A stretch of DNA of 13,513 nucleotides from Candidatus Equimonas enterica. GTDB taxonomy: Bacteria; Bacteroidota; Bacteroidia; Bacteroidales; Bacteroidaceae. The notes beneath the pieces were generated by a model that worked only from the letters and a program-made list of their open reading frames with translations, did no database searches and was not told the DNA's origin. The translations under genes and the position numbers were made by a program. The DNA lies in NCBI GenBank assembly GCA_018066225.1, contig JAGHRU010000035.1:1-13513 (forward strand). Direction: 5' to 3'. Shown here piece by piece: positions 1-6,815 of this stretch. Each line of letters opens with the position of its first letter. The stretch's first letter is position 1.

Positions 1-1120
1 GGCTCTTGTAGCGCAGCATCAAGGGCGCAAAGGCCATGGCGATGCGGTGGTCGCCGTGGGCGTCGATGGTGGCCGATGTGGTGCGTGGCAAGGTGCCGTC
101 GGTCTCGGGATCGTAGGTGAGCACGCCTGTCATCGGCTCTTGCAGCGTCACTTTCAGGCGCGCAAGTTCGGCTTGGAGCGCAGCGATGCGGTCGGTCTCT
201 TTCAGCCGCAGGTTGGCCAGACCTGCAAAGTAGAACTTACGCCCAAGGGCAACGGCGGCGACGATGAGCGTCGGTGCCAGATCGGGGTTTTCGCTGAGGT
301 TGTAGCGCAGCATGCCGCCCTCGACGGGAGGTATCTTGGAGAGCACTGCTCCCTCGGGGGTGTAGGTGGTATTGACGCCAAGGGCGAGGAAGAACGCTGT
401 GATGTTGCTGTCGCCTTGCAGCGTGCTGGGCGTCAGCCCTTTCAGCGTAAGGGTGTATTTGGCATCCTTGGCCAAGGCTACGACGGTGTACCAGTAGGAG
501 GCCGCTGTCCAGTCGGGCTCGATGGGGAAGGGGAGCGGACGCTGATAAGGTGACGGCAGGACATCGATTTGCAAGGGTGCAGTCCACTGACACTGTGCGC
601 CAAACTGCTGCATCATTTGCAGCGTCATCCGTATGTAGGGCTTGGAGGCAATACGTCCGCGCAGCATAAGGGTGATGCCCCGCTCCACATAGGGGGCTAT
701 CATCAGGAGGGCACTGACGAACTGCGAACTCGTACTTCCCGAGAGGCGCACGATGCCGCCTTTGAGACGACGGCCGCGGGTGCGCAGCGGCGGGTAGCCC
801 ACTTCGCCTTCGTAGGTGATGTCGGCTCCGATGCTGCGCAGGGCATCGACGAGTGGGCCGATGGGGCGCTCGTGCATACGGGCATTGCCCGAGAGCACAT
901 GCTCCTCGCCTATGCGCATGGCGTAGTAGGCCGTGAGAAAGCGCATGGCAGTGCCTGCGCCTGCCACGTCGATGGTGGCGGGGTTACCTCGCAATGCGGC
1001 TTGCAAGACTTGGGTGTCCTCACAGTCGGAGAGGCCGAGGAGGTCGCAGTGGCCGCCGTATAGGGCCTTGATGATGAGGGCGCGGGCGGAAATGCTTTTC
1101 GATTTCGGGAGAGTAATCAT
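1..1120 (-). CDS. aroA: 3-phosphoshikimate 1-carboxyvinyltransferase (EPSP synthase), 3' end cut by window edge
   Basis: EPSP synthase transfers the enolpyruvyl group of phosphoenolpyruvate to shikimate-3-phosphate, the sixth step of the cytoplasmic shikimate pathway. The minus-strand frame is open for 373 codons from ATG 1120 and leaves the window without a stop; roughly the last 30-40 residues are missing. Visible family motifs in order: LPKSKSISARAL near the N-terminus (the Lys-Ser and Arg of the substrate site), AGTAMRFLTAYY (the G-T-A-M-R loop contacting PEP), SGSTSSQF, the DWTAASYWY segment, ENPDLAPTL (catalytic Asp), KETDRIAAL, and HGDHRIAMAFAP. The start is well fixed because an in-frame TAA lies eight codons upstream; the N-terminus is about ten residues shorter than in E. 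coli AroA. The first motif has Lys where most homologues have Gly or Ala, and Ala where Asn is usual (SAR for SNR). It follows the CNNM/CorC gene after a 106-bp gap filled by a repeat array, so cotranscription is possible but not shown. Confidence 0.95.
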   Translation of the reverse strand, partial: MITLPKSKSISARALIIKALYGGHCDLLGLSDCEDTQVLQAALRGNPATIDVAGAGTAMRFLTAYYAMRIGEEHVLSGNARMHERPIGPLVDALRSIGADITYEGEVGYPPLRTRGRRLKGGIVRLSGSTSSQFVSALLMIAPYVERGITLMLRGRIASKPYIRMTLQMMQQFGAQCQWTAPLQIDVLPSPYQRPLPFPIEPDWTAASYWYTVVALAKDAKYTLTLKGLTPSTLQGDSNITAFFLALGVNTTYTPEGAVLSKIPPVEGGMLRYNLSENPDLAPTLIVAAVALGRKFYFAGLANLRLKETDRIAALQAELARLKVTLQEPMTGVLTYDPETDGTLPRTTSATIDAHGDHRIAMAFAPLMLRYKS

Positions 1121-1140
1121 AGTCGTTGGGCTGTTCGTTG

Positions 1141-1243
1141 TATTTTACTGGGCAGTAAAATAAATTTTAGTGGGCAGTAAAATTTTTTACAATGGGCAGT
1201 ATAATTTATTTTAATGGGCACTAAAATCATTTTTCTTGGGCAG
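1141..1243. repeat. 22-bp-period tandem array, AT-rich, GGGCAG core (array 1)
   Basis: The core TGGGCAG (TGGGCAC in the fourth copy) starts at 1149, 1171, 1193, 1215 and 1237, exactly 22 bp apart. The first two copies read TGGGCAGTAAAAT; the third and fourth differ by one base each (TGGGCAGTATAAT, TGGGCACTAAAAT); the fifth keeps only TGGGCAG. The remaining bases of each unit are A/T-rich and vary. Copy 1 lies in a perfect inverted repeat: TATTTTACTG at 1141-1150 pairs with CAGTAAAATA at 1153-1162 around a central GG. Copy 2 is the same palindrome with one mismatch, and copies 3 and 4 are weaker. The array fills the gap between the CNNM/CorC stop and aroA, and copies 4-5 run into the stop codon and last codons of the CNNM/CorC gene. 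There are no spacers, so it is not a CRISPR. Function unknown; it could be a repeated protein-binding site or a decayed mobile repeat. Confidence 0.9.
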
Positions 1244-2518
1244 CGTCGGCCGACGGATTGCGCTTGACGGTGATGCGGTCTATGCGGGTGCCGTCCATCT
1301 TGGCCACACGGAGGTAGAACTCGTGCCGTGCAGTGCCTCGCCTTCGGTGGGAATGTGGGCCAACTCATGGAGGATGAGACCACCGACAGTGCTGAACGCG
1401 GTGGTGTAGTAGTCCTCGCAGTCGAAGTATTCGAGGAAGTCGTAGAGCGGACATAGGCCACCGACCACCCAACTCTCGCCATCGGCGCGTTTGGCGATGT
1501 ACGGCGTGTCCTCCGGCTCGTCAATGCCGCCTACGAGAGCAGCCAGGATGTCTTTGAGCGTGATGATGCCCTGCAAGGTGCCAAACTCGTCGCAGACCAA
1601 CGCGCGCCCCGATAGGTTGGCACGCAGACGGTCGAGCGCCTTGTAGGCTGTCATGTTCTCGGGGAAAAAGACAGGCTGCTGTGCCCACTTGCGTAGGGAG
1701 AAATGCGGCTTGTGGAGGTGAAGGATGAGGTCCTTGATGGACACCATGCCTACGATGTCGTCCAGAGAGCCATCGACGAGTGGGTAGGCCACGTAAGGGT
1801 GCTCCTGAATGACTTTCTCGACTTCGGTGGCATCCATCGCCACGTCCATGACGACAAGGTCTGCGCGGTGCGTCATGATGCCGCCTACGCGCTGATCGCC
1901 CATGACGAGGGCGCGCTCCATGATGTCCTGCTCCACCTCGCGGACTTCACCGCCTACCACGCCCTGGCTGATGACATTCTTGATTTCGGCTTCCGTGACG
2001 TGCTGGTCCTGATGATGCAGACGGCATATCTTGATGAGCAACTCCGTGTTCTTGCTCAGAAACCATACGGCAGGCAGGCTGATGGTCGCCAATAGGGTCA
2101 TCAGCGGTGCGGTGAGTTTGGCCATATTGTCGGCGAGGTCTATGCCGATACGCTTGGGGAAGAGTTCGCCGAGTTCGCATTGCAGATAGGTGGCCAGCAC
2201 CACGATGCTGGTCTTGGCCAGCCCGGGAGCAATAGCCGTGCTTACGCCCCAGCCTTCGAGCCACAGGACGAGGTCGTCCGTGAGTCGCTCGCCCGAGTAG
2301 ATACCCGTGAGGATGCTGACTACGGTGATGCCGATTTGCGCCGTCGAGAGATACTTGTCGGGGTCGTCCATCAGCGCAAGAGCCATCTTGGCCGAGCGCG
2401 AGCCCGCCTTGGCATCGGCCATCAAGCGCGGACGGCGCGCCGAAATCAGCGCGACCTCCGAGAGCGAGAAGAAACCGTTGAAGGCGACGAGGATGAGTAT
2501 GATGAGGATGTCTGTCAT
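1227..2518 (-). CDS. CNNM/CBS/CorC_HlyC-domain membrane protein ('hemolysin family'), frameshifted near 3' end
   Basis: Integral membrane protein of the DUF21/CNNM family with a CBS pair, the group annotated as hemolysin, TlyC or CorC and linked to divalent cation (Mg2+/Co2+) transport. Residues 1 to about 165 form the DUF21 domain, with hydrophobic segments and the NGFFSLSEVALISARR signature at 14-29. Two CBS domains follow (about 212-335), then a CorC_HlyC domain from about 345. The start is ATG 2518, overlapping the rsgA stop as ATGA, which suggests translational coupling. An upstream extension to 2620 exists only inside rsgA and lacks family similarity. The frame breaks near position 1323: after IPTEGEALHG the original frame gives 17 unrelated residues and stops at 1280. 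The next frame continues with the family's usual ending (EFYLRVAKMDGTRIDRITVKR) to TGA 1227-1229. One missing base explains this and would restore about 430 residues. It is either a sequencing error or a real mutation of the regulatory tail. The transported ion cannot be read from sequence. Confidence 0.88.
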
Positions 2519-3441
2519 TTGCGGTATTTGCTTTCGTTCTTGTCTTCCAGCATAGAGCAGTAGGAGGTGTAGCGCGACGGGGCTAAACGATGCTCCTCCA
2601 AGGCGGTAAGCACGGCGCATCCGGGCTCATGGGTGTGGGTGCAGCCACGGAAACGACACGCGCTGCTGAGGGCGAAGATGTCGCGGAAGTAGTGGCTCAC
2701 CTCTTCCGGCTCCATGTCGTAGGTGCCGAAGCCCTTGACGCCGGGGATGTCGATGAGTGCACCGCCGCCGGGCAAATCGTAGAGCGCGGAGAAGGTGGTG
2801 GTGTGCATACCTGTGCCGTGGGCTTCGCTGATACCCGCCGTGCGGGCATGAGCCGCTGGCACAAGGCCGTTGAGCAGCGTCGATTTGCCGACACCGGAGT
2901 TGCCTGCCAGCAGCGTCGTCTTGCCCTGCAAGTGCGTGCGCAGTGCCTCGATGCCTTCGCCGCGTGTGGCAGAGGTGTGGAGCACATCGTAGCCGATGTC
3001 GCGGTAGAGCAGCGTGTAGTAGTCCATCAGTGCGCGCTCGTCGGCCGTGAGGTCGTCCGTCTTGTTGAAGAGCAAGGTGACAGGCACGCGATAGGCTTCG
3101 GCAGAAGCGAGAAATCGGTCGATGAAGGTGAGCGAAGTCTCGGGGCGCGCTATGGTGACTACCAGCAACGCCATATCGACATTGGCCGCGAGGATGTGGC
3201 TCTGCTTGGAGAGGTTGGACGCACGGCGTGCGATGATGTTGCGACGGTCTGCCACTTCGGTGATATAGGGCGCGTCGCCCGCTGTTATCGTCACCCTGTC
3301 GCCCACGGCAACGGGTGCCGTAGAGCGTATGCCGCGCAGGCGAAAATGTCCCTTGACCTTGCAGGCCACTTCTTGCCCGTCATCGGTGCGCACGATGTAC
3401 GACGCCCCTGTCAGGCGTATCACTATGCCGTGTGTGTTCAT
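2515..3441 (-). CDS. rsgA: Ribosome small-subunit-dependent GTPase A (circularly permuted GTPase)
   Basis: RsgA (YjeQ/EngC) binds the late-assembling 30S subunit, and its ribosome-stimulated GTP hydrolysis checks maturation of the decoding centre. The 308-residue protein has all expected parts: an N-terminal OB-fold (about 1-70), then the permuted GTPase order G4 NKTD at 126-129, P-loop GNSGVGKS at 180-187, threonines of the G2 switch at 214-216 and G3 DIPG at 231-234. A C-terminal zinc knuckle has Cys262, Cys267, His269 and Cys275. ATG 3441 is chosen because MNTHGIVIRLTG is where OB-fold similarity would begin. A TTG start at 3459 would add six residues but falls inside the arm of a strong hairpin. 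The gene lies downstream of frr, and its TGA overlaps the ATG of the following CNNM/CorC gene. The hairpin ends only ten bases before the ATG, so expression may depend on read-through or a change in RNA folding. Confidence 0.96.
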   Translation of the reverse strand: MNTHGIVIRLTGASYIVRTDDGQEVACKVKGHFRLRGIRSTAPVAVGDRVTITAGDAPYITEVADRRNIIARRASNLSKQSHILAANVDMALLVVTIARPETSLTFIDRFLASAEAYRVPVTLLFNKTDDLTADERALMDYYTLLYRDIGYDVLHTSATRGEGIEALRTHLQGKTTLLAGNSGVGKSTLLNGLVPAAHARTAGISEAHGTGMHTTTFSALYDLPGGGALIDIPGVKGFGTYDMEPEEVSHYFRDIFALSSACRFRGCTHTHEPGCAVLTALEEHRLAPSRYTSYCSMLEDKNESKYRK

Positions 3442-3451
3442 AGAAATAGGG

Positions 3452-3509
3452 AAAAGCAAAAGCCACTTCCTGCGTCGCCAATGGACGACGCAGCAAGGCT
3501 TTTGCTTTT
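3452..3509 (-). terminator. Long two-part hairpin between frr and rsgA; terminator or leader structure
   Basis: AAAAGCAAAAGCC at 3452-3464 pairs perfectly with GGCTTTTGCTTTT at 3497-3509 (13 bp). Inside, TGCGTCG at 3471-3477 pairs with CGACGCA at 3486-3492 (7 bp), with small internal loops between the stems. In the minus-strand transcript the 3' arm is GGCTTTTGCTTTT, so the U-rich part belongs to the stem rather than forming a long tail. It starts 28 bases after the frr stop, which fits a terminator for frr. It also ends ten bases before the rsgA start, so some read-through, or a promoter within the structure, is needed to express rsgA. Confidence 0.7.
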
Positions 3510-3537
3510 GTACTGCATGGTTACCGCCTTCACGGTG

Positions 3538-4098
3538 CTATACGGTCATAATCTCTTTGGCCTTTTCGACCAGCAGGTCTTCCACTCTCTTCATCATCTT
3601 GTCGTGGATCTTCTGCAAGTCACCTTCGGCGTCTTTCTCCAAGTCTTCGGAGAGACCGTCCTTGATGGCCTTTTTGAGTTTCTCTATGGTGTCGCGGCGC
3701 GCGCCACGGATAGCCACCTTCGTCTCTTCACCTTCGCGGTTGCATTGCTTGGTCAGGTCGCGACGACGCTCCTCTGTGAGCGGAGGAATACCAAGGCGTA
3801 TGACTTCGCCGTTGTTTTCGGGCATAATCCCGACGTTGGAGTCGATGATGGCCTTCTCGATGGGCTTAAACATCGATTTGTCCCAAGGCTTGATGGCGAT
3901 GGTGCGGCTGTCGGGGGTCGTGATGGCGGCACAGTTGTTGATGGGCATCATAGCGCCATACGAATTGACACGGATGTCGTCGAGGATGTGGATGTTTGCT
4001 TTACCAGCGCGAATGTGGGAGAGGGTGTCTTCCAAGTGCATCACGCTCATTTCCATCTTTTCCTCGCTCTCGGCAAGGGTTTGCTTTACGTCTATCAT
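3538..4098 (-). CDS. frr: Ribosome recycling factor
   Basis: RRF, together with EF-G, splits the post-termination ribosome so that it can start a new round of translation. The predicted protein is 186 residues, the normal family length. It shows the family pattern: an N-terminal helix (MIDVKQTLAESEEKMEMSV), the hinge and beta domain with RAGKANIHILDDIRVNSYGAMMPINN and the WDKSMFKPIEKAI segment, the IRLGIPPLTEERRRDL motif, and two C-terminal charged helices of the three-helix bundle. ATG 4098 is preferred over the in-frame start at 4137, because the family begins at about this Met and the extra 13 residues (SANSIIHNPTP) do not match it. No Shine-Dalgarno sequence is visible, as is common in Bacteroidetes. 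A -7-like box lies about 37 bp upstream. rsgA follows after a hairpin. Confidence 0.97.
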   Translation of the reverse strand: MIDVKQTLAESEEKMEMSVMHLEDTLSHIRAGKANIHILDDIRVNSYGAMMPINNCAAITTPDSRTIAIKPWDKSMFKPIEKAIIDSNVGIMPENNGEVIRLGIPPLTEERRRDLTKQCNREGEETKVAIRGARRDTIEKLKKAIKDGLSEDLEKDAEGDLQKIHDKMMKRVEDLLVEKAKEIMTV

Positions 4099-4134
4099 AA
4101 GCGGAGTAGGGTTGTGGATTATACTATTTGCCGA

Positions 4135-4142
4135 CAAAGGTA
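4135..4142 (-). promoter_or_regulatory. Candidate Bacteroidetes -7 promoter element for frr
   Basis: On the minus strand the bases read TACCTTTG, an exact match to the Bacteroidetes -7 consensus TAnnTTTG. It would place transcription start roughly 30 bases before the frr ATG at 4098. No clear -33 TTTG was found at the usual 19-21 bp upstream, so the call rests on one element and its position. Confidence 0.4.
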
Positions 4143-4254
4143 CAGCAAAAAAACGAGATAGCGGCCATACCTTCCGCGTTTTTTTTGTGCTTTAAGCAAT
4201 TATAGCCTTTGCGATGCAATAAAAGTGCTTTTGCTGCGTTATACAAGGTAAACC

Positions 4255-5745
4255 ATGGCAATAGCAGTAAGACATATTACTCACGACACACCAGATAAGG
4301 AGACTGAGGTCACCTATCGTCATGTGGTCAAATATACGGGACTCTTTGGCGGCGTACAAGGCATCACAACGCTCATGAACGTCGTGCGCAACAAGGTAGC
4401 CGCTGTCTTGCTCGGCCCCGAGGGCATGGCGCTCGTTACGCTCTACAACAATGCGATGAGCCTGCTCAATCAGTCCACCAACTTCGGCATCTCGTTCAGT
4501 GCCGTGCGTCATGTGGCTGAGCTCGCCGAACACGAAGATGACGCGCAGACCATCCACTATGTCAGCGTGGTGCGTACATGGAGTGTCCTCGCAGCACTCT
4601 TTGGCGTCTTTGTCACCATGCTCTTGTCCTCACAACTGAGTCAGTGGACATTCGGCGACCACTCCCATGCCACGGACTTCCTATGGCTTGCGCCTATCGT
4701 GGGCTTGCTCTCGCTCACCAGTGGTGAGGCCGCTATTCTCAAAGGCTTAAAGAAACTCAAACGCGTGGCACTCGTCTCTGTCTTTGCTACGCTTGCCGTG
4801 CTCATCGTCTGCGTACCGTGCTACGTCTGCTTTGGCACCAGCGGCATCGTGCCTGCCCTCGTGCTCTCGCAAATCGCCGTGCTGGCTGTGCATCTGCGCT
4901 ACACCACGCGCCTTGTGCCCTGGCGCACCTCGCTGCGCAGCATAGCGGTGCTGGCCGAGGGCGTGCCTATGGTGCGGCTGGGCATTGGCTTCATCTTGGC
5001 AGGCGTCTGCGGACAAGGGGCGGAATACTTGATACGTACGCTCATCCTTCATCACGGCACCCTCGTCGATGTCGGCCTTTACAGCACGGGCTATCAGCTC
5101 GCTGTGACTTACGCTGGCATGGTCTTCGTGGCTGTGGAAGCCGACTTCTTTCCACGTCTATCATCGGCGTGTAGCGACGCGGTGCGCCGTACGGCTATCA
5201 TCAATCAGCAGACCGATGTCTGTGTGTTGCTGATGGCGCCTTTCCTCACCTGCTTCATTGTTGCTCTGCCGCTGATTGTGCCGCTCTTGTTTTCGGGACG
5301 CTTTGTCGCTGCAATACCTATGGCGACGTGCGCCACGCTCTACATGTTTTTCAAGTCTTTGACGTTGCCTGCGGCCTACCTCCCTCTGGCTTGCGGCGAC
5401 TCGGCTATTTATATGATAGCCGAGGTGGTCTATGACGTGTGTATTGCCATCGCCATCCCTATGGCCTACGCGGCTTGGGGACTGGTCGGCACGGGATGGG
5501 CACTCGGGGCTGCTGGCCTCTTCGACTGCCTCTTTATACATATATTCTACCGCTTGCGCTATGGCTTCCGCTTGTCGCCCCGTTATGGCGCGCGTCATGC
5601 CCTGCAATTTCTGCTCCTATTGGCGGCTATTTTTGCGGCTTTCTCCGCCGACGCTCGCTTGCAATGGGGCGTAGGTATCGGCGTTGCGGCTGTCTCTTGT
5701 TTGCTCCCGGGCACTGTGCTCTACCGCATCCACCGCAATGCGTGA
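4255..5745 (+). CDS. Wzx-like oligosaccharide/O-antigen flippase (MVF/MATE-related membrane protein)
   Basis: Predicted inner-membrane polysaccharide translocase of the Wzx type, which moves lipid-linked oligosaccharide units to the periplasmic face. The 496-residue protein is hydrophobic throughout, with about 12-14 likely membrane segments. After a short polar N-terminus it carries the stretch KYTGLFGGVQGITTLMNVV, then RNKVAAVLLGPEGMALVTLYN and STNFGISFSAVRHVAE, which resemble the first helices of Bacteroidetes O-antigen translocases. There are no catalytic residues to check, and the substrate cannot be inferred. ATG 4255 is the first Met after the 156-bp divergent gap with frr, and the cytoplasmic tail before helix 1 is plausible. 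A family 2 glycosyltransferase follows 27 bp after the stop, which supports a role in surface glycan synthesis. No Wzy polymerase, Wzz or sugar-nucleotide genes are present in the window, so this is at most a small or satellite glycan locus. Confidence 0.85.
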   Translation: MAIAVRHITHDTPDKETEVTYRHVVKYTGLFGGVQGITTLMNVVRNKVAAVLLGPEGMALVTLYNNAMSLLNQSTNFGISFSAVRHVAELAEHEDDAQTIHYVSVVRTWSVLAALFGVFVTMLLSSQLSQWTFGDHSHATDFLWLAPIVGLLSLTSGEAAILKGLKKLKRVALVSVFATLAVLIVCVPCYVCFGTSGIVPALVLSQIAVLAVHLRYTTRLVPWRTSLRSIAVLAEGVPMVRLGIGFILAGVCGQGAEYLIRTLILHHGTLVDVGLYSTGYQLAVTYAGMVFVAVEADFFPRLSSACSDAVRRTAIINQQTDVCVLLMAPFLTCFIVALPLIVPLLFSGRFVAAIPMATCATLYMFFKSLTLPAAYLPLACGDSAIYMIAEVVYDVCIAIAIPMAYAAWGLVGTGWALGAAGLFDCLFIHIFYRLRYGFRLSPRYGARHALQFLLLLAAIFAAFSADARLQWGVGIGVAAVSCLLPGTVLYRIHRNA

Positions 5746-5772
5746 CCTGTGCCGCCCTATACTTCTCCTCTT

Positions 5773-6798
5773 ATGCGCTTTTCCATTCTCATCGCCATCT
5801 ACAACGCTGCACACACCTTGCCCACGACGCTCGAGGCGTTGCGGCAGCAGACCTATGGCGACTTTGAAGCCATCTGCATCGACGACGCCTCGACGGACGA
5901 CTCTGCGGCTATCGTAGAGGACTATGCTGCCCGTGATGCGCGCTTTCGGCTGTTGCGGCTGCGCGAAAACAGCGGGCAGGCCGTGGCGCGCAACGCTGGC
6001 TTGGAGGTGGCAACGGGCGACTATGTGACGATGCTCGACAGCGACGACTGGTACGCTCCCGACACGCTGGAACGTATGGCACGGGCGTTGGCGGCGCATC
6101 CCGAGTGCGAGGTCGGTGTGATGCGGCTCCTGATGTGTTATGCTGATAGCGCGGCCGAGGGTGGCTGGCGGGCCGAACTATATCCTGAACCTTGCCCTAT
6201 CGGTCAGGTTATCACGGGAAAGGAGGCGTTTCGGCTGAGCCTCGACTGGACCTTGCATGGGCTGTACTTCGTGCGCCTTGCCCTACATCGTCAGTATCCT
6301 TACGATACATCGTGCCGCCTCTATGCCGACGACAATACAACGCACATCCATTATCTGCATGCGGCTTCGGTGCTCCTAACCGACGCACCCTACTACTACC
6401 GTCAGCACGCAGGGTCGATGACGGGGCGTTTCAGCCTGCGTACTTTCGATCGCCTGGGCGCAGAGATTAGTCTGCTGCGTCAGTTGGAGCGGGAGGCTGC
6501 GGCAGGGCGCATCGGCAGTCCCGAGGAGTGCCGTGCCGTCTTTCGGCAGTATGAGCGTCGTCGCTGGCTCAATGTGGTAGATGCCTACTGGCAGTGGTAT
6601 CAGCATCGGGGCGAACTCTCGCCCTCGGAAGCCGAGCAGATACACCGCAGCATACGGACGGCGCTTCACACCATCCGTCCCTGTCGCTTGCCGTGGGGCT
6701 TGCGCTTAAAGCCAGGCTATATGCCGCTGCGTCCTTACGCCCTATTTCGTCTTACTGAAAACCTCTACTTCTGGTTGCGCACTGTCCTGCGGGGCTGA
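5773..6798 (+). CDS. Family 2 glycosyltransferase (GT-A fold)
   Basis: Predicted cytoplasmic, inverting glycosyltransferase that uses a nucleotide-sugar donor. The 341-residue protein opens with MRFSILIAIYNAAHTL, the typical GT2 nucleotide-binding strand. It has DDASTDDS at 37-44, then NSGQAVARNAGLEVATGDYVTMLDSDDW, with the metal-binding DSDD at 89-92. The catalytic base and acceptor site are less certain, and the C-terminal 200 residues are rich in Arg and aromatic residues without a motif that I recognise. ATG 5773 places the GT2 motif at residue 1; a GTG start at 5749 would add eight residues without family similarity. It lies 27 bp after the flippase gene and 17 bp before the alpha-galactosidase, consistent with one transcript. 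Donor and acceptor sugars cannot be assigned from sequence. Confidence 0.92.
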   Translation: MRFSILIAIYNAAHTLPTTLEALRQQTYGDFEAICIDDASTDDSAAIVEDYAARDARFRLLRLRENSGQAVARNAGLEVATGDYVTMLDSDDWYAPDTLERMARALAAHPECEVGVMRLLMCYADSAAEGGWRAELYPEPCPIGQVITGKEAFRLSLDWTLHGLYFVRLALHRQYPYDTSCRLYADDNTTHIHYLHAASVLLTDAPYYYRQHAGSMTGRFSLRTFDRLGAEISLLRQLEREAAAGRIGSPEECRAVFRQYERRRWLNVVDAYWQWYQHRGELSPSEAEQIHRSIRTALHTIRPCRLPWGLRLKPGYMPLRPYALFRLTENLYFWLRTVLRG

Positions 6799-6815
6799 CG
6801 CAACCTTTGTCATAT

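Noticed and set aside
47..553. Plus-strand 168-codon frame at the left end
   Set aside because: It is antisense to aroA, which is open across the whole of 1-1120 and carries all EPSP synthase motifs.
1141..1243. CRISPR array
   Set aside because: The unit is only 22 bp with no unique spacers, units diverge, and no cas gene is present; the same applies to 12636-12723.
2518..2620. N-terminal extension of the CNNM/CorC gene to 2620
   Set aside because: The extension lies inside the rsgA coding region, and the CNNM family starts at the Met encoded at 2518 (MTDILIILILVAFNGFFS).
2590..4161. A 523-codon plus-strand open frame opposite rsgA and frr
   Set aside because: Both minus-strand genes have complete family motifs. 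The antisense frame has no domain pattern and is a product of GC-rich codon use.
4184..4211. Plus-strand promoter TTTG ... TAGCCTTTG for the flippase gene
   Set aside because: The -7 box has one extra base, and the spacer of about 15 bp is too short compared with the usual 19-21 bp.
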